NCBI GenBank assembly: GCA_905206345.1 | Contig: CAJLGW010000019.1 | Span: forward strand, 1 to 24,152 | From: an uncultured Sutterella sp. | GTDB lineage: Bacteria > Pseudomonadota > Gammaproteobacteria > Burkholderiales > Burkholderiaceae_F | Length of the DNA stretch: 24,152 nucleotides | Direction: 5' to 3' | Part shown: one piece after another, positions 7,583 through 15,415 of the stretch | How positions within the stretch are numbered: position 1 is the first letter of the stretch | Layout of the letters: the number at the start of each line of letters is the position of its first letter | Notes under the pieces: model-generated | Databases searched by the model: none | What the model was told of the DNA's origin: nothing | What the model saw: only the letters and a program-made list of their open reading frames with translations | Made by a program: the position numbers and the translations under genes

Positions 7583-8410
7583 ATGGCAGCTGAAGCTCTC
7601 ACCGCTACCGAGTATATTACTCACCACTTGAAGCATTTGTCTTCCACTGCACAATCGAGCATTGTCGATATGTCAGTGATTAATATTGACACGATCACGT
7701 TTTCAATTCTGATCATGGCTTTAACGCTCTTCTTGTTATACAAGGGTGCGTGCAAGGCCACGTCTGGCGTTCCGGGTAAATGGCAATGTGCCGTCGAAAT
7801 GCTGGTTGAATTTGTTGACGAACAAGCTAAGTCAATTGTCCATGGGGATCGTACCTTTATCGCTCCTTTGGCTTTGACGGTGTTTGTTTGGGTTGTGTTG
7901 ATGAATGCTATCGACTTGATCCCGGTAGACTTATTACCGACGATCGCTGCTTGGATGGGCATTCATTATTTGCGTCCACTCCCGACGGCCGACTTGAACG
8001 GCACGATGGGTATTTCTATGGGCGTGCTTCTCCTTATGATTTATTACGGTATTAAAATCAAGGGGTTTGGTGGTTTCGGTCGTGAACTCTTCACGGCACC
8101 GTTTGGCTCCAACCCGTTGCTTTGGCCGTTTAATTTCGCATTAAATCTTATCGAATATGCCGCTAAGTGTGTCTCTTTGGGCATGCGGTTGTTTGGTAAT
8201 ATGTATGCAGGGGAATTAGTCTTTTTCTTGATCGCACTCTTAGGTAGCCTCTGGGCCGGCTTTGACGGCTTGAGTCTCTTTGGTGTGTTTGGTCACGCTG
8301 TGGCAGGGATCTGCTGGTGGCTCTTCCACGTGTTGATCGTGATCTTACAAGCTTTCATCATGATGATGTTGACCTTGGTTTACATTGGTCAAGCTCATGA
8401 AGGTCACTAA
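7583..8410 (+). CDS. atpB: F1Fo ATP synthase subunit a (AtpB)
   Basis: Subunit a forms the two proton half-channels beside the c-ring in the inner membrane. The essential stator arginine is in SLGMRLFGNMYAGE (R202, matching E. coli R210). The Glu of GE (E211) and the Gln of VILQAFIM (Q256) match other channel residues. The NLIEYAAKCVSLGMRLFGN block is diagnostic. The frame extends upstream into atpI to 7547, but the ATG at 7583, two bases after the atpI stop, is the natural start and gives 275 residues. The upstream match to a ribosome-binding site is only GAG, so coupling to atpI is likely. Confidence 0.97.
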   Translation: MAAEALTATEYITHHLKHLSSTAQSSIVDMSVINIDTITFSILIMALTLFLLYKGACKATSGVPGKWQCAVEMLVEFVDEQAKSIVHGDRTFIAPLALTVFVWVVLMNAIDLIPVDLLPTIAAWMGIHYLRPLPTADLNGTMGISMGVLLLMIYYGIKIKGFGGFGRELFTAPFGSNPLLWPFNFALNLIEYAAKCVSLGMRLFGNMYAGELVFFLIALLGSLWAGFDGLSLFGVFGHAVAGICWWLFHVLIVILQAFIMMMLTLVYIGQAHEGH

Positions 8411-8418
8411 TCACTAGC

Positions 8419-8471
8419 TTTTTACTTTAATTTTTTTTCTTTTACTCCCACTTTTTTTTAGGATTAAGGAG
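8419..8471 (+). promoter_or_regulatory. U-rich translation-enhancer-like leader and strong ribosome-binding site of atpE
   Basis: The atpB-atpE gap is almost pure pyrimidine with three long T runs (8419-8460), followed by AAGGAG (8466-8471) seven bases before the atpE ATG. In E. coli a U-rich segment before atpE raises translation so that about ten c subunits are made per complex. The same role is inferred here from position and composition. Confidence 0.55.
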
Positions 8472-8478
8472 TTTCGCA

Positions 8479-8721
8479 ATGACCAACGTCGCTTTTGTTG
8501 CCTTGGCTGCTGGCCTCATCATCGGTCTCGGTGCTATTGGTGCTTGTCTCGGTATCGCTATCATGGGTTCTAAGTACCTCGAAGCTGCTGCTCGTCAACC
8601 GGAATTGATGAACGCCTTGCAAACCAAGATGTTCTTGTTGGCCGGTCTTATCGACGCCGCTTTCTTGATTGGTGTCGGTATCGCTATGATGTTCGCTTTT
8701 GCTAATCCGTTTGTCGGCTAA
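8479..8721 (+). CDS. atpE: F1Fo ATP synthase subunit c (AtpE)
   Basis: Subunit c is the two-helix hairpin that forms the proton-driven rotor ring. Helix 1 has the glycine-rich packing face (G12, G16, G18, G21, G25). The polar loop has R39-Q40-P41. Helix 2 carries the proton-binding carboxylate D59 in GLIDAAFLIGVG. The absence of the usual sodium-ligand pattern around this residue suggests proton coupling, an inference. Length is 80 residues, and the C-terminus FAFANPFVG is betaproteobacterial in style. It has the strongest ribosome-binding site in the operon, and two hairpins follow the stop codon. Confidence 0.97.
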   Translation: MTNVAFVALAAGLIIGLGAIGACLGIAIMGSKYLEAAARQPELMNALQTKMFLLAGLIDAAFLIGVGIAMMFAFANPFVG

Positions 8722-8793
8722 TAAAAGCTTTAAAAACTCTTTTATTAACGGCGTTAATTAGCACTCACCAAGGGTGGTGAGCGTGCTGATTGA
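8720..8793 (+). promoter_or_regulatory. Two tandem hairpins in the atpE-atpF gap
   Basis: The first hairpin pairs AATAAAAG (8720-8727) with CTTTTATT (8739-8746). The second is larger: 8754-8769 pairs with 8776-8780 and 8783-8793 around an AAGGGT loop, with a two-base GC bulge and two wobbles. No T run follows, so these are not terminators. They probably protect the atpE end of the message or mark a processing point that lowers downstream expression. Confidence 0.6.
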
Positions 8794-8811
8794 CTTAACG
8801 GGGTTCAAATA

Positions 8812-9282
8812 ATGAACATCAATGCTTCTCTGTTTGTACAGATGGCCGTGTTCTTCTTTGGTGCTTGGGTCACCATGAAGTACATTTGGCCGCCGCTCAT
8901 TCGAGCAATCGAAGAGCGACAAAAGAAGATTGACGGAGGTTTGGCTGCTGCCGATAAAGGTGAAATGGCCTTAGCGGAAGCCCAAAAGGAAGTTCAAGCT
9001 ATTAAGGCTGAAGCTCGTGCTCAAGCTTTGGGTATCGTCAATGACAGCGAAAAGCGCGGTCAAACGATCGTTGAAGAAGCAAAGGCTCAAGCTCAAGTCG
9101 AAGCAGATCGTATTATCGAATCTGCCAAGGCTGAAGTTGCTCAAGAAGCTCAACGCGTTCGTGAGCAATTGCGTGCAGAAGTTGCTCGCTTGGCTATCGC
9201 TGGTGCTGAACAAATCCTTCGTCGCGAGGTTGACACTAAAGTTCATGCAGACATGCTTGAACAATTGAAGGCTAAGCTTTGA
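8812..9282 (+). CDS. atpF: F1Fo ATP synthase subunit b (AtpF)
   Basis: Subunit b is the peripheral stalk that ties subunit a to F1. A single N-terminal membrane helix (about 6-27, ending at KYIWPPL) is followed by a long charged coiled coil rich in Ala, Glu, Lys and Gln (about 35-135), as expected for the homodimeric b of proteobacteria. Length (156) equals that of E. coli. The ribosome-binding site is weak (GGGG about nine bases upstream), in contrast to atpE. The stop is two bases before the atpH ATG. Confidence 0.96.
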   Translation: MNINASLFVQMAVFFFGAWVTMKYIWPPLIRAIEERQKKIDGGLAAADKGEMALAEAQKEVQAIKAEARAQALGIVNDSEKRGQTIVEEAKAQAQVEADRIIESAKAEVAQEAQRVREQLRAEVARLAIAGAEQILRREVDTKVHADMLEQLKAKL

Positions 9283-9284
9283 TT

Positions 9285-9836
9285 ATGGCTGAACTTTCGA
9301 CGATTGCCCGTCCCTACGCGCAAGCTCTTTTGTTAGCTTTGCGTGACGCTAAAAAGGGACCTAAGGAAGCTGCCGATTTGGCTGCTGTTATGGATGGTAT
9401 TGCCCAAGTGGTGACCGCTCCTGAACTCCTTTCCCTCATTGGGGAACCGAAGGTCAGTTCTGAGCAAATCTGTGAGTTGATTTTGACCACCATCGGTCAA
9501 GAAGTGCCCGCAGAGGCCGCTAATTTATTGAAGGTGGTCGTTGAGAACGGTCGCTTGGAAGCTGTGCCGGAAATCGCACGTCAATTCCGCGAACTTAAAA
9601 ACCAATCCGAAGGTGTCGCAGACGCGTACATTGAATCTGCTTTCCCGATGAGTGACGCAGAAGTCAATGCTTTGGTCTCCGCTCTTGGAAGCCGTTTCCC
9701 TGGACTTAAGTTGACGCCGATCGTGACCATTAATGAAGGTTTGATCGGTGGTGTCCGTGTGAAAGTTGGCGATAAGACGCTTGACGGATCGATTCAAACG
9801 CGCCTTGCTCAAATGCAAGAGGCACTCACCGCATAA
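9285..9836 (+). CDS. atpH: F1Fo ATP synthase subunit delta (AtpH)
   Basis: Delta (OSCP-like) caps F1 and binds the b dimer. The N-terminal ARPYAQALLLAL is the family signature, and the C-terminal IGGVRVKVGDKTLDGSIQTRL is the OSCP signature. Length is 183 residues. A TTG at 9279, overlapping the atpF stop, could extend it by two codons; the ATG at 9285 is more natural. There is no clear ribosome-binding site, so it probably relies on coupling to atpF. Confidence 0.96.
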   Translation: MAELSTIARPYAQALLLALRDAKKGPKEAADLAAVMDGIAQVVTAPELLSLIGEPKVSSEQICELILTTIGQEVPAEAANLLKVVVENGRLEAVPEIARQFRELKNQSEGVADAYIESAFPMSDAEVNALVSALGSRFPGLKLTPIVTINEGLIGGVRVKVGDKTLDGSIQTRLAQMQEALTA

Positions 9837-9854
9837 ATTTCGGAGCTGTAAGAA

Positions 9855-11396
9855 ATGCAACTCAATCCTAGTGAAATCAGCGAATTGCTGAAAAAGCGCA
9901 TCGAAGGCCTTGGGGTCTCCGCTGATCTTCGCACCCAAGGTACCGTGGTTTCTGTTACCGACGGTATTTGCCGCGTTCACGGTCTTTCTGACGTGATGCA
10001 AGGCGAAATGTTGGAATTCCCCAACAGCACGTATGGTTTGGCTTTGAACCTTGAACGTGATTCCGTGGGTGCAGTTATTCTTGGTAACTACGAGCACATT
10101 AGTGAAGGCGACGTCGTTAAGACGACGGGTCGCATTCTCCAAGTGCCCGTTGGTCCGAAGTTGATTGGCCGCGTGGTCAATGCTTTGGGTCAACCGATCG
10201 ATGGTAAGGGTCCGATCGACACCGACGAATTTGACGTCGTTGAAAAGGTCGCTCCTGGTGTTATCGATCGCCAATCTGTTTCTCAACCGGTTCAAACTGG
10301 TTTGAAGTCTATTGACGCAATGGTGCCGATCGGCCGTGGTCAACGTGAATTGATCATTGGTGACCGTCAAACGGGTAAGACCGCTGTTGCTTTGGATACG
10401 ATCATTAACCAAAAGGGTAAAGACCTTATTTGCGTTTATGTCGCTATCGGTCAAAAGGCTTCTACGATTGCCAACGTTGTTCGCAAGTTGGAAGAGCACG
10501 GCGCAATGGACTACACGATCATTGTTGCTGCCAGTGCATCTGAATCTGCCGCTTTGCAATACATCGCTCCGTACGCCGGTGCAACGATGGGCGAATACTT
10601 CCGCGACCGCGGTCAAGATTCTTTGATTGTTTATGATGACTTGACCAAGCAAGCTTGGGCCTATCGTCAAATTTCCTTGTTGTTGCGCCGTCCGCCTGGA
10701 CGCGAAGCATACCCTGGTGACGTGTTCTACTTGCACAGCCGCTTGTTGGAACGTGCCGCTCGCGTGAACCCGACCTATGTCGAACGTTTCACGAAGGGTG
10801 CTGTTAAGGGTAAGACTGGCTCTATGACCGCTTTGCCGATCATTGAAACGCAAGCTGGTGACGTTACGGCTTTCGTGCCGACCAACGTGATTTCTATTAC
10901 CGACGGTCAAATCTTCTTGGAAACTGACCTCTTTAACGCTGGTATTCGTCCGGCTATCAACCCGGGTATCTCTGTGTCCCGTGTGGGTGGTGCTGCTCAA
11001 ACCAAGGTTATTAAGAAGCTCGGTGGTGGCGTTCGTTTGGCTTTGGCTCAATACCGTGAATTGGCCGCTTTTGCTCAATTCGCCTCTGACTTGGACGAAG
11101 CAACCCGCAAGCAATTGGAACGCGGTAAGGTTGTTACTGAATTGATGAAGCAACCGCAATACCAACCGTTGCAAGTTTGGGAAGAAGCTTTGGTCTTGTT
11201 CTGCGTTGAAAACGGCATTTACGACGATGTCGAAGTCAAGGATGCATTGCGCTTTGAAAAGGCTATGCGTGACTTCATCGCTGAAAAGCACGCCGACTTA
11301 GTGCAACGTATCGAAGAGAAGAAGGAACTTGTTGCTGAAGACAAGGATCTCCTCTTGAACGTTGTTACTGAATTTAAGAAGAACGGCGCCTACTAA
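9855..11396 (+). CDS. atpA: F1Fo ATP synthase subunit alpha (AtpA)
   Basis: Alpha is the non-catalytic nucleotide-binding subunit of the F1 hexamer. The Walker A motif GDRQTGKT is at residues 169-176. The arginine finger is R376 in GISVSRVGGAA, the same number as in E. coli. Length (513) is also identical to E. coli. GGAG precedes the ATG. Codon use is strongly biased (Leu TTG, Gln CAA, Pro CCG, Gly GGT), as expected for high expression. The bias also leaves long open frames on the opposite strand, which I treat as artefacts. Confidence 0.99.
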   Translation: MQLNPSEISELLKKRIEGLGVSADLRTQGTVVSVTDGICRVHGLSDVMQGEMLEFPNSTYGLALNLERDSVGAVILGNYEHISEGDVVKTTGRILQVPVGPKLIGRVVNALGQPIDGKGPIDTDEFDVVEKVAPGVIDRQSVSQPVQTGLKSIDAMVPIGRGQRELIIGDRQTGKTAVALDTIINQKGKDLICVYVAIGQKASTIANVVRKLEEHGAMDYTIIVAASASESAALQYIAPYAGATMGEYFRDRGQDSLIVYDDLTKQAWAYRQISLLLRRPPGREAYPGDVFYLHSRLLERAARVNPTYVERFTKGAVKGKTGSMTALPIIETQAGDVTAFVPTNVISITDGQIFLETDLFNAGIRPAINPGISVSRVGGAAQTKVIKKLGGGVRLALAQYRELAAFAQFASDLDEATRKQLERGKVVTELMKQPQYQPLQVWEEALVLFCVENGIYDDVEVKDALRFEKAMRDFIAEKHADLVQRIEEKKELVAEDKDLLLNVVTEFKKNGAY

Positions 11397-11427
11397 GTAG
11401 AAGTCGATTAACACCAAAGGGGACCAA

Positions 11428-12312
11428 ATGCCTAGCACCAAGGAAATTCGCGCCAAGATCAAGAGCGTACAAAATACGCGCAAGATCACCAAGGCGATGG
11501 AAATGGTTGCGGCATCGAAGATGCGTAAGGCGCAAGATCGTATGCACGCCTCTCGCCCGTACGGGGAACATATCCGTACGATTGTGGCTCACTTAGCCAC
11601 GGCACAGACGAGTTACGATCATCCGTATTTGCGCACGCATGACGCGAGTGCTGCTAAAGTTGGTCTGATCATGGTGACGACGGACAAAGGCTTGTGTGGA
11701 GCTCTTAATACCAACATTCAACGTTTGGTATTGAACAAGATTAAAGACTGGAATGCTGAAGGCGTGGAGATTCAAGCCACTGCTATCGGTAACAAAGGTC
11801 TCGGTTTCTTGCAACGCTCCGGTGTGGAATTGATTTCCAATGTTGTACAACTTGGTGATCGTCCGCAAATGGAACATCTGATTGGCGCCATCGGCGCACA
11901 ATTGGAACTTTATACGGCTGGTAAGATCGATAAGGTCTATCTCGCTTACTCTCGTTTTGTAAACGCGATGAAGCAAGAACCGGTTGTTGAGCAACTTTTG
12001 CCCTTGTCGAGTGATCGACTTGAAGAGATTGGCGAAGAACGTCGGGAATATTCGTGGGATTATCTCTACGAACCCAGTGACGCCACAGTTCTCGATGTGC
12101 TCTTAAAGCGCTACATCGAAGCATTAATTTACCAAGCAGTTGCAGAAAACATGGCATCTGAGCAAAGTGCACGTATGGTGGCTATGAAGGCCGCTAGCGA
12201 CAATGCTAAGAAGCTTATTGGTGATTTGCAATTGGTTTACAACAAGACCCGTCAAGCGGCCATCACGAAGGAAATTACTGAAATCGTGGGTGGTGCAGCT
12301 GCCGTGTCTTAA
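11428..12312 (+). CDS. atpG: F1Fo ATP synthase subunit gamma (AtpG)
   Basis: Gamma is the rotating central shaft of F1. The N-terminal helix (KEIRAKIKSVQNTRKITKAM EMVAASKMRKAQ) and the C-terminal helix (MKAASDNAKKLIGDLQLVYN) are the conserved coiled-coil pair. TTDKGLCGALN in the Rossmann-like middle is a family signature. Length is 294, slightly longer than the 287 of E. coli. AGGGGA stands four to five bases before the ATG. Confidence 0.98.
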   Translation: MPSTKEIRAKIKSVQNTRKITKAMEMVAASKMRKAQDRMHASRPYGEHIRTIVAHLATAQTSYDHPYLRTHDASAAKVGLIMVTTDKGLCGALNTNIQRLVLNKIKDWNAEGVEIQATAIGNKGLGFLQRSGVELISNVVQLGDRPQMEHLIGAIGAQLELYTAGKIDKVYLAYSRFVNAMKQEPVVEQLLPLSSDRLEEIGEERREYSWDYLYEPSDATVLDVLLKRYIEALIYQAVAENMASEQSARMVAMKAASDNAKKLIGDLQLVYNKTRQAAITKEITEIVGGAAAVS

Positions 12313-12326
12313 AGAGGATAACTCCC

Positions 12327-13730
12327 ATGAGTATCGGACAGATCGTTCAGGTCATTGGCGCTGTGGTGGACGTTGAGTTCCCGCGCGATCAAATGCCCAA
12401 AGTTTACGATGCCCTTATCTTAGAAAAAGATGAGAACAACAGTCTTGCCGAAGAAGGCTTGACCTTCGAAGTGCAACAACAGTTGGGCGACGGCGTGGTT
12501 CGTACCATTGCTATGGGCGCCTCTGAAGGTTTGCAACGCGGCATGAAGGTCAAGAGCACCGGCTCTGGTATCTCTGTGCCTGTCGGCCCGAAGACCTTGG
12601 GTCGTATTATGGACGTGTTGGGTCGCCCGATTGACGACTGCGGCCCGATCGGCGAAGAAGAACGCCGTGAAATTCACCGTCCTGCTCCGAAGTTTGACGA
12701 ATTGAGCCCGTCAGTGGACTTGCTCGAAACCGGTATTAAGGTGATTGACTTGATTTGCCCGTTCGCTAAGGGCGGTAAGGTCGGTCTCTTCGGTGGTGCC
12801 GGTGTGGGTAAGACCGTGAACATGATGGAATTGATCAACAACATTGCTAAGCAATATGGTGGTTATTCTGTGTTCGCAGGCGTGGGTGAACGTACCCGTG
12901 AAGGTAATGACTTCTACCATGAAATGGAAGAATCTCACGTGTTGGACAAGGTGGCCATGGTGTTCGGTCAAATGAACGAACCTCCGGGCAACCGTTTGCG
13001 CGTGGCCTTGACCGGCTTGACGATGGCTGAAGCTTTCCGTGACGAAGGCCGTGACATCTTGTTGTTCGTCGACAACATCTATCGTTACACCTTGGCTGGT
13101 ACGGAAGTTTCCGCATTGCTCGGTCGTATGCCTTCTGCCGTGGGTTATCAACCGACGTTGGCTGAAGAAATGGGTCGCTTGCAAGAACGTATTACGTCTA
13201 CGAAGGTTGGTTCTATTACCTCCATTCAAGCCGTTTACGTCCCTGCTGACGACTTGACTGACCCGTCTCCGGCTACGACCTTCGGCCACTTGGACGCTAC
13301 CGTTGTGTTGTCTCGTGACATCGCTGCCTTGGGTATTTACCCGGCAGTTGACCCGCTTGACTCCACGAGCCGCCAAGTTGACCCGTTGATCATCGGTGAA
13401 GAACACTATGGCATCTGCCGCCGAGTCCAAGAAACGTTGCAACGTTACAAGGAATTGCGCGACATTATCGCCATTTTGGGTATGGACGAATTGGCTCCGG
13501 AAGATAAGTTGACGGTTATGCGTGCTCGTAAGATCCAACGCTTCTTGTCTCAACCCTTCCACGTTGCTGAAGTCTTTACTGGCGCTCCCGGTAAGTACGT
13601 CCCGTTGAAAGAAACGATCCGCGGTTTCCGCATGATCGTTGACGGTGAATGCGATGCTTTGCCTGAACAAGCTTTCTACATGGTTGGTACCATCGACGAA
13701 GCTTTCGAAAAGGCTAAGCAAATGCACTAA
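12327..13730 (+). CDS. atpD: F1Fo ATP synthase subunit beta (AtpD)
   Basis: Beta carries the catalytic sites for ATP synthesis. The Walker A motif GGAGVGKT is at 156-163, the catalytic glutamate is E188 in GERTREGND, and the Walker B and signature region is around DNIYRYTLAGTEVSALLGRM. The lever region reads DELAPEDK, a variant of the classical DELSEED that keeps most acidic positions. Length (467) is typical of beta- and gammaproteobacteria. AGAGGA precedes the ATG. Codon bias is the strongest in the window. A perfect hairpin begins three bases after the stop. Confidence 0.99.
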   Translation: MSIGQIVQVIGAVVDVEFPRDQMPKVYDALILEKDENNSLAEEGLTFEVQQQLGDGVVRTIAMGASEGLQRGMKVKSTGSGISVPVGPKTLGRIMDVLGRPIDDCGPIGEEERREIHRPAPKFDELSPSVDLLETGIKVIDLICPFAKGGKVGLFGGAGVGKTVNMMELINNIAKQYGGYSVFAGVGERTREGNDFYHEMEESHVLDKVAMVFGQMNEPPGNRLRVALTGLTMAEAFRDEGRDILLFVDNIYRYTLAGTEVSALLGRMPSAVGYQPTLAEEMGRLQERITSTKVGSITSIQAVYVPADDLTDPSPATTFGHLDATVVLSRDIAALGIYPAVDPLDSTSRQVDPLIIGEEHYGICRRVQETLQRYKELRDIIAILGMDELAPEDKLTVMRARKIQRFLSQPFHVAEVFTGAPGKYVPLKETIRGFRMIVDGECDALPEQAFYMVGTIDEAFEKAKQMH

Positions 13731-13733
13731 TGA

Positions 13734-13768
13734 TTTTGGTCAAGGGAGAGTGATCTCCCTTGCCAAAA
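13734..13768 (+). promoter_or_regulatory. Hairpin with a GNRA tetraloop between atpD and atpC
   Basis: CAAGGGAGA (13741-13749) and TCTCCCTTG (13754-13762) pair perfectly around the tetraloop GTGA. Skipping one bulged T (13740), the stem continues with TTTTGG and CCAAAA to 15 pairs. No T run follows, so it is not a terminator. It fills most of the atpD-atpC gap and ends ten bases before the GGAG of atpC. Confidence 0.65.
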
Positions 13769-13786
13769 CACGACCACGGAGCAACT

Positions 13787-14206
13787 ATGTCTACGATTAA
13801 GGTTAACGTCGTTAGCGCTGAAGAGCAAATCTTCTCTGGTGATGCCGAGTTCGTTGCCCTTCCTGGTGAAGGCGGTGAATTGGGTATCCTGCCTCAACAT
13901 ACTCCGTTGATCTCTTTGATTAAGCCGGGTTTTGTGCGTATTACGCTCCCGGAAACCAAAGAAGTGAAACAAGTGTTCGTTGCGGGTGGCGTGATTGAAG
14001 TGCAACCGCACCTTGTTACTGTTTTAGCTGATACCGCTATTCGTTCTGAAGAAATGGATCGCGCTAAGACGGAAAAGGCAATTGCTGAAGCTCGCGAAGC
14101 TCGCAGCAAGGCAACGAGTGAAGTCGATTTGGCCAAGCTCGATGCGGAATTGGCTGTCTTGGCTGCCGAATTGGCTGCCATCGACAAGCTCAAACGCAAT
14201 CACTAA
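13787..14206 (+). CDS. atpC: F1Fo ATP synthase subunit epsilon (AtpC)
   Basis: Epsilon links gamma to the c-ring and can inhibit ATP hydrolysis. The N-terminal beta sandwich shows VSAEEQIFSGDAEFVALPG EGGELGILPQHTPL, the classic family start. The C-terminal helical hairpin (about 85-139) is Ala- and Lys-rich. The frame extends to a TTG at 13760 inside the upstream hairpin, but the ATG at 13787 has GGAG five bases upstream and gives 139 residues, the E. coli length. It is the last gene of the operon, followed by a clear terminator. Confidence 0.97.
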   Translation: MSTIKVNVVSAEEQIFSGDAEFVALPGEGGELGILPQHTPLISLIKPGFVRITLPETKEVKQVFVAGGVIEVQPHLVTVLADTAIRSEEMDRAKTEKAIAEAREARSKATSEVDLAKLDAELAVLAAELAAIDKLKRNH

Positions 14207-14222
14207 GCGTTCATGGACGTTT

Positions 14223-14253
14223 AAAAAGGCAGATGTTTCATCTGCCTTTTTTT
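14223..14253 (+). terminator. Rho-independent terminator of the atp operon
   Basis: GGCAGATG (14228-14235) pairs perfectly with CATCTGCC (14239-14246) around a TTT loop, flanked by an A tract on the left and seven Ts on the right. It starts 17 bases after the atpC stop. Confidence 0.93.
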
Positions 14254-14264
14254 ATCGCTTAAAG

Positions 14265-14295
14265 TTTTCTGACATATCAAGAGATATGCAGAAAA
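14265..14295. other. Long inverted repeat upstream of the universal stress gene
   Basis: CATATC (14273-14278) pairs with GATATG (14283-14288) around AAGA; after one bulged A, TTTTCTG pairs with CAGAAAA, for 13 pairs in all. It lacks a T run on the + strand and lies between the atp terminator and the usp gene. It could be an operator or an RNA structure in the usp leader. A smaller repeat (GGATA-AAAG-TATCC) lies near 14325. Confidence 0.45.
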
Positions 14296-14407
14296 ACAGT
14301 ACACTTTCAAGATAATTCGTTGTAGGATAAAAGTATCCAAGCGCTTTTCTAAAATGAAAGAGAAGTGTGTAAATTTAAAAACACATTCGATATTGTTGGA
14401 GTGGTCT

Positions 14408-14803
14408 ATGAAAGTTATGGTTTGTACCGACGGTACAGAATTGAGTCGTAAAGCTATTGAAACGGCAATCGCAGTTGCAAAACCATTGAATGCTGAATTA
14501 ATTGGTATGACGGCTGTTAAAGGGGATGCCCCTGCAGATGGTTTGGCTGGTGAGCCATCTGAAATTCAAGAACGTCTCGGTGAAATCTATGAAGCTGCTA
14601 AGGTGGCAGAGGTTCCGTGCCGTGTTATTGCTGAACACGGACAAGCCCCTTGGATGTGCATCACGGAATTGGCCAAACGCGAAGATGTAGATTACGTTGT
14701 TATGAGTAGTCGCGGTATGGGAAGCTTAGGTAGTTTAATTATCGGTAGCGAAACTCAAAAAACGTTGGCTCAGATCGACCGTCCTGTTTTGGTTGTACGT
14801 TAA
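14408..14803 (+). CDS. Universal stress protein (UspA family)
   Basis: This is a single-domain Usp of 131 residues. The N-terminal strand MKVMVCTDGTELSRKAIETA is the standard Usp opening with the nucleotide-contacting Asp. The C-terminal VMSSRGMGSLGSLIIGSETQ loop keeps the G-(nine residues)-GS spacing of the ATP-binding Usp subgroup, followed by the final strand PVLVVR. ATP binding is therefore likely but not shown. The frame opens at 14354, but GGAG six bases before the ATG at 14408 fixes the start. It is a single gene, convergent with the DUF167 gene. Confidence 0.9.
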   Translation: MKVMVCTDGTELSRKAIETAIAVAKPLNAELIGMTAVKGDAPADGLAGEPSEIQERLGEIYEAAKVAEVPCRVIAEHGQAPWMCITELAKREDVDYVVMSSRGMGSLGSLIIGSETQKTLAQIDRPVLVVR

Positions 14804-14809
14804 AGAGAT

Positions 14810-14849
14810 AGTCCTCAAAATACGAGAAATGCTTTTTGGGGACTTGTTT
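14810..14849. terminator. Bidirectional terminator between usp and the DUF167 gene
   Basis: AGTCCTCAAAA (14810-14820) pairs with TTTTGGGGACT (14834-14844) with one wobble around a 13-base loop. Short T-rich ends follow on both sides. It lies between two converging genes; the - strand stop codon is just inside its edge. Confidence 0.5.
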
Positions 14850-15141
14850 ACTGCAACTTAGCTACGCATTCATTGGCGGTAATGCCTTGGATGCGTATTC
14901 TTTTTTCTCGACTTGTCTCACCACTGATGAGGGTAAGTTTCGATTTGGAAATGCCTAACGTCTTGGCTAAGAAAGCAATAATCGCTTGATTGGCTTTACC
15001 ATCGACCGGAGGGGTTGCTACAGCAATCTTCAACTTGTCTCCGTAGAGCCCGACGACAGAAGTACGCTTAGCACCGGGTTGTGCATGAAGGCGCAAAACG
15101 ATGTCTTGATCTTTTTCACTAAGCCAGACAGGAAGGGTCAT
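14848..15141 (-). CDS. DUF167 (YggU-like, UPF0235) protein
   Basis: This is a 97-residue protein of the YggU/DUF167 family. The signature block is LHAQPGAKRTSVVGLYGDKLKIAVATPPVDGKANQAIIAFLAK, followed by the ISGETSREKRIRI strand. The family folds as a small alpha/beta domain whose molecular function is not established. AGGA stands about ten bases before the ATG. It is divergent from priA across the 392-base DnaA-box region and convergent with usp. In many proteobacteria yggU sits with yggT and proC; here it stands alone. Confidence 0.88.
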   Translation of the reverse strand: MTLPVWLSEKDQDIVLRLHAQPGAKRTSVVGLYGDKLKIAVATPPVDGKANQAIIAFLAKTLGISKSKLTLISGETSREKRIRIQGITANECVAKLQ

Positions 15142-15228
15142 TAATAGCTTTCCTTGATAATGTAATTTTCGTCAGTCAATGATAGCGAAGAACCGTCACT
15201 TTCTCGAATACAAACATTGTTTTAAAGA

Positions 15229-15249
15229 TTATCAACAGACTTATCCACA
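15229..15249 (+). promoter_or_regulatory. DnaA box pair 1
   Basis: TTATCAACA (15229-15237) is followed, three bases later, by TTATCCACA (15241-15249). The second is the perfect consensus DnaA box and the first has one mismatch. Both have the same orientation. Confidence 0.65.
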
Positions 15250-15415
15250 AAATCTGTAAATCTCTAGTTTTTAGATTTATTGTTTAAAATCCGATAGTTA
15301 ATATTTTTAGAAATTTGTAACACGTTGAATAATAAGGCTATTTTTATTTTGCTACTTTTTCTCTCATTTTGCGTAGATAACGGGCAAACTGTATAAAAGA
15401 CAGGCATAAACCAAG

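Noticed and set aside
7172..7654. 160-residue open frame antisense to atpI
   Set aside because: It covers the atp promoter and atpI, has no family resemblance and no ribosome-binding site, and atpI is clearly the real gene.
9525..11291. 588-residue open frame antisense to atpA and the end of atpH
   Set aside because: It mirrors a highly conserved, strongly codon-biased gene. Avoidance of TTA, CTA and TCA codons in the sense strand removes stops from the antisense frame. The translation has no recognisable family or membrane pattern.
12711..13727. 338-residue open frame antisense to atpD
   Set aside because: Same cause as the atpA antisense frame: it runs exactly across the biased coding region and shows no protein-like features.
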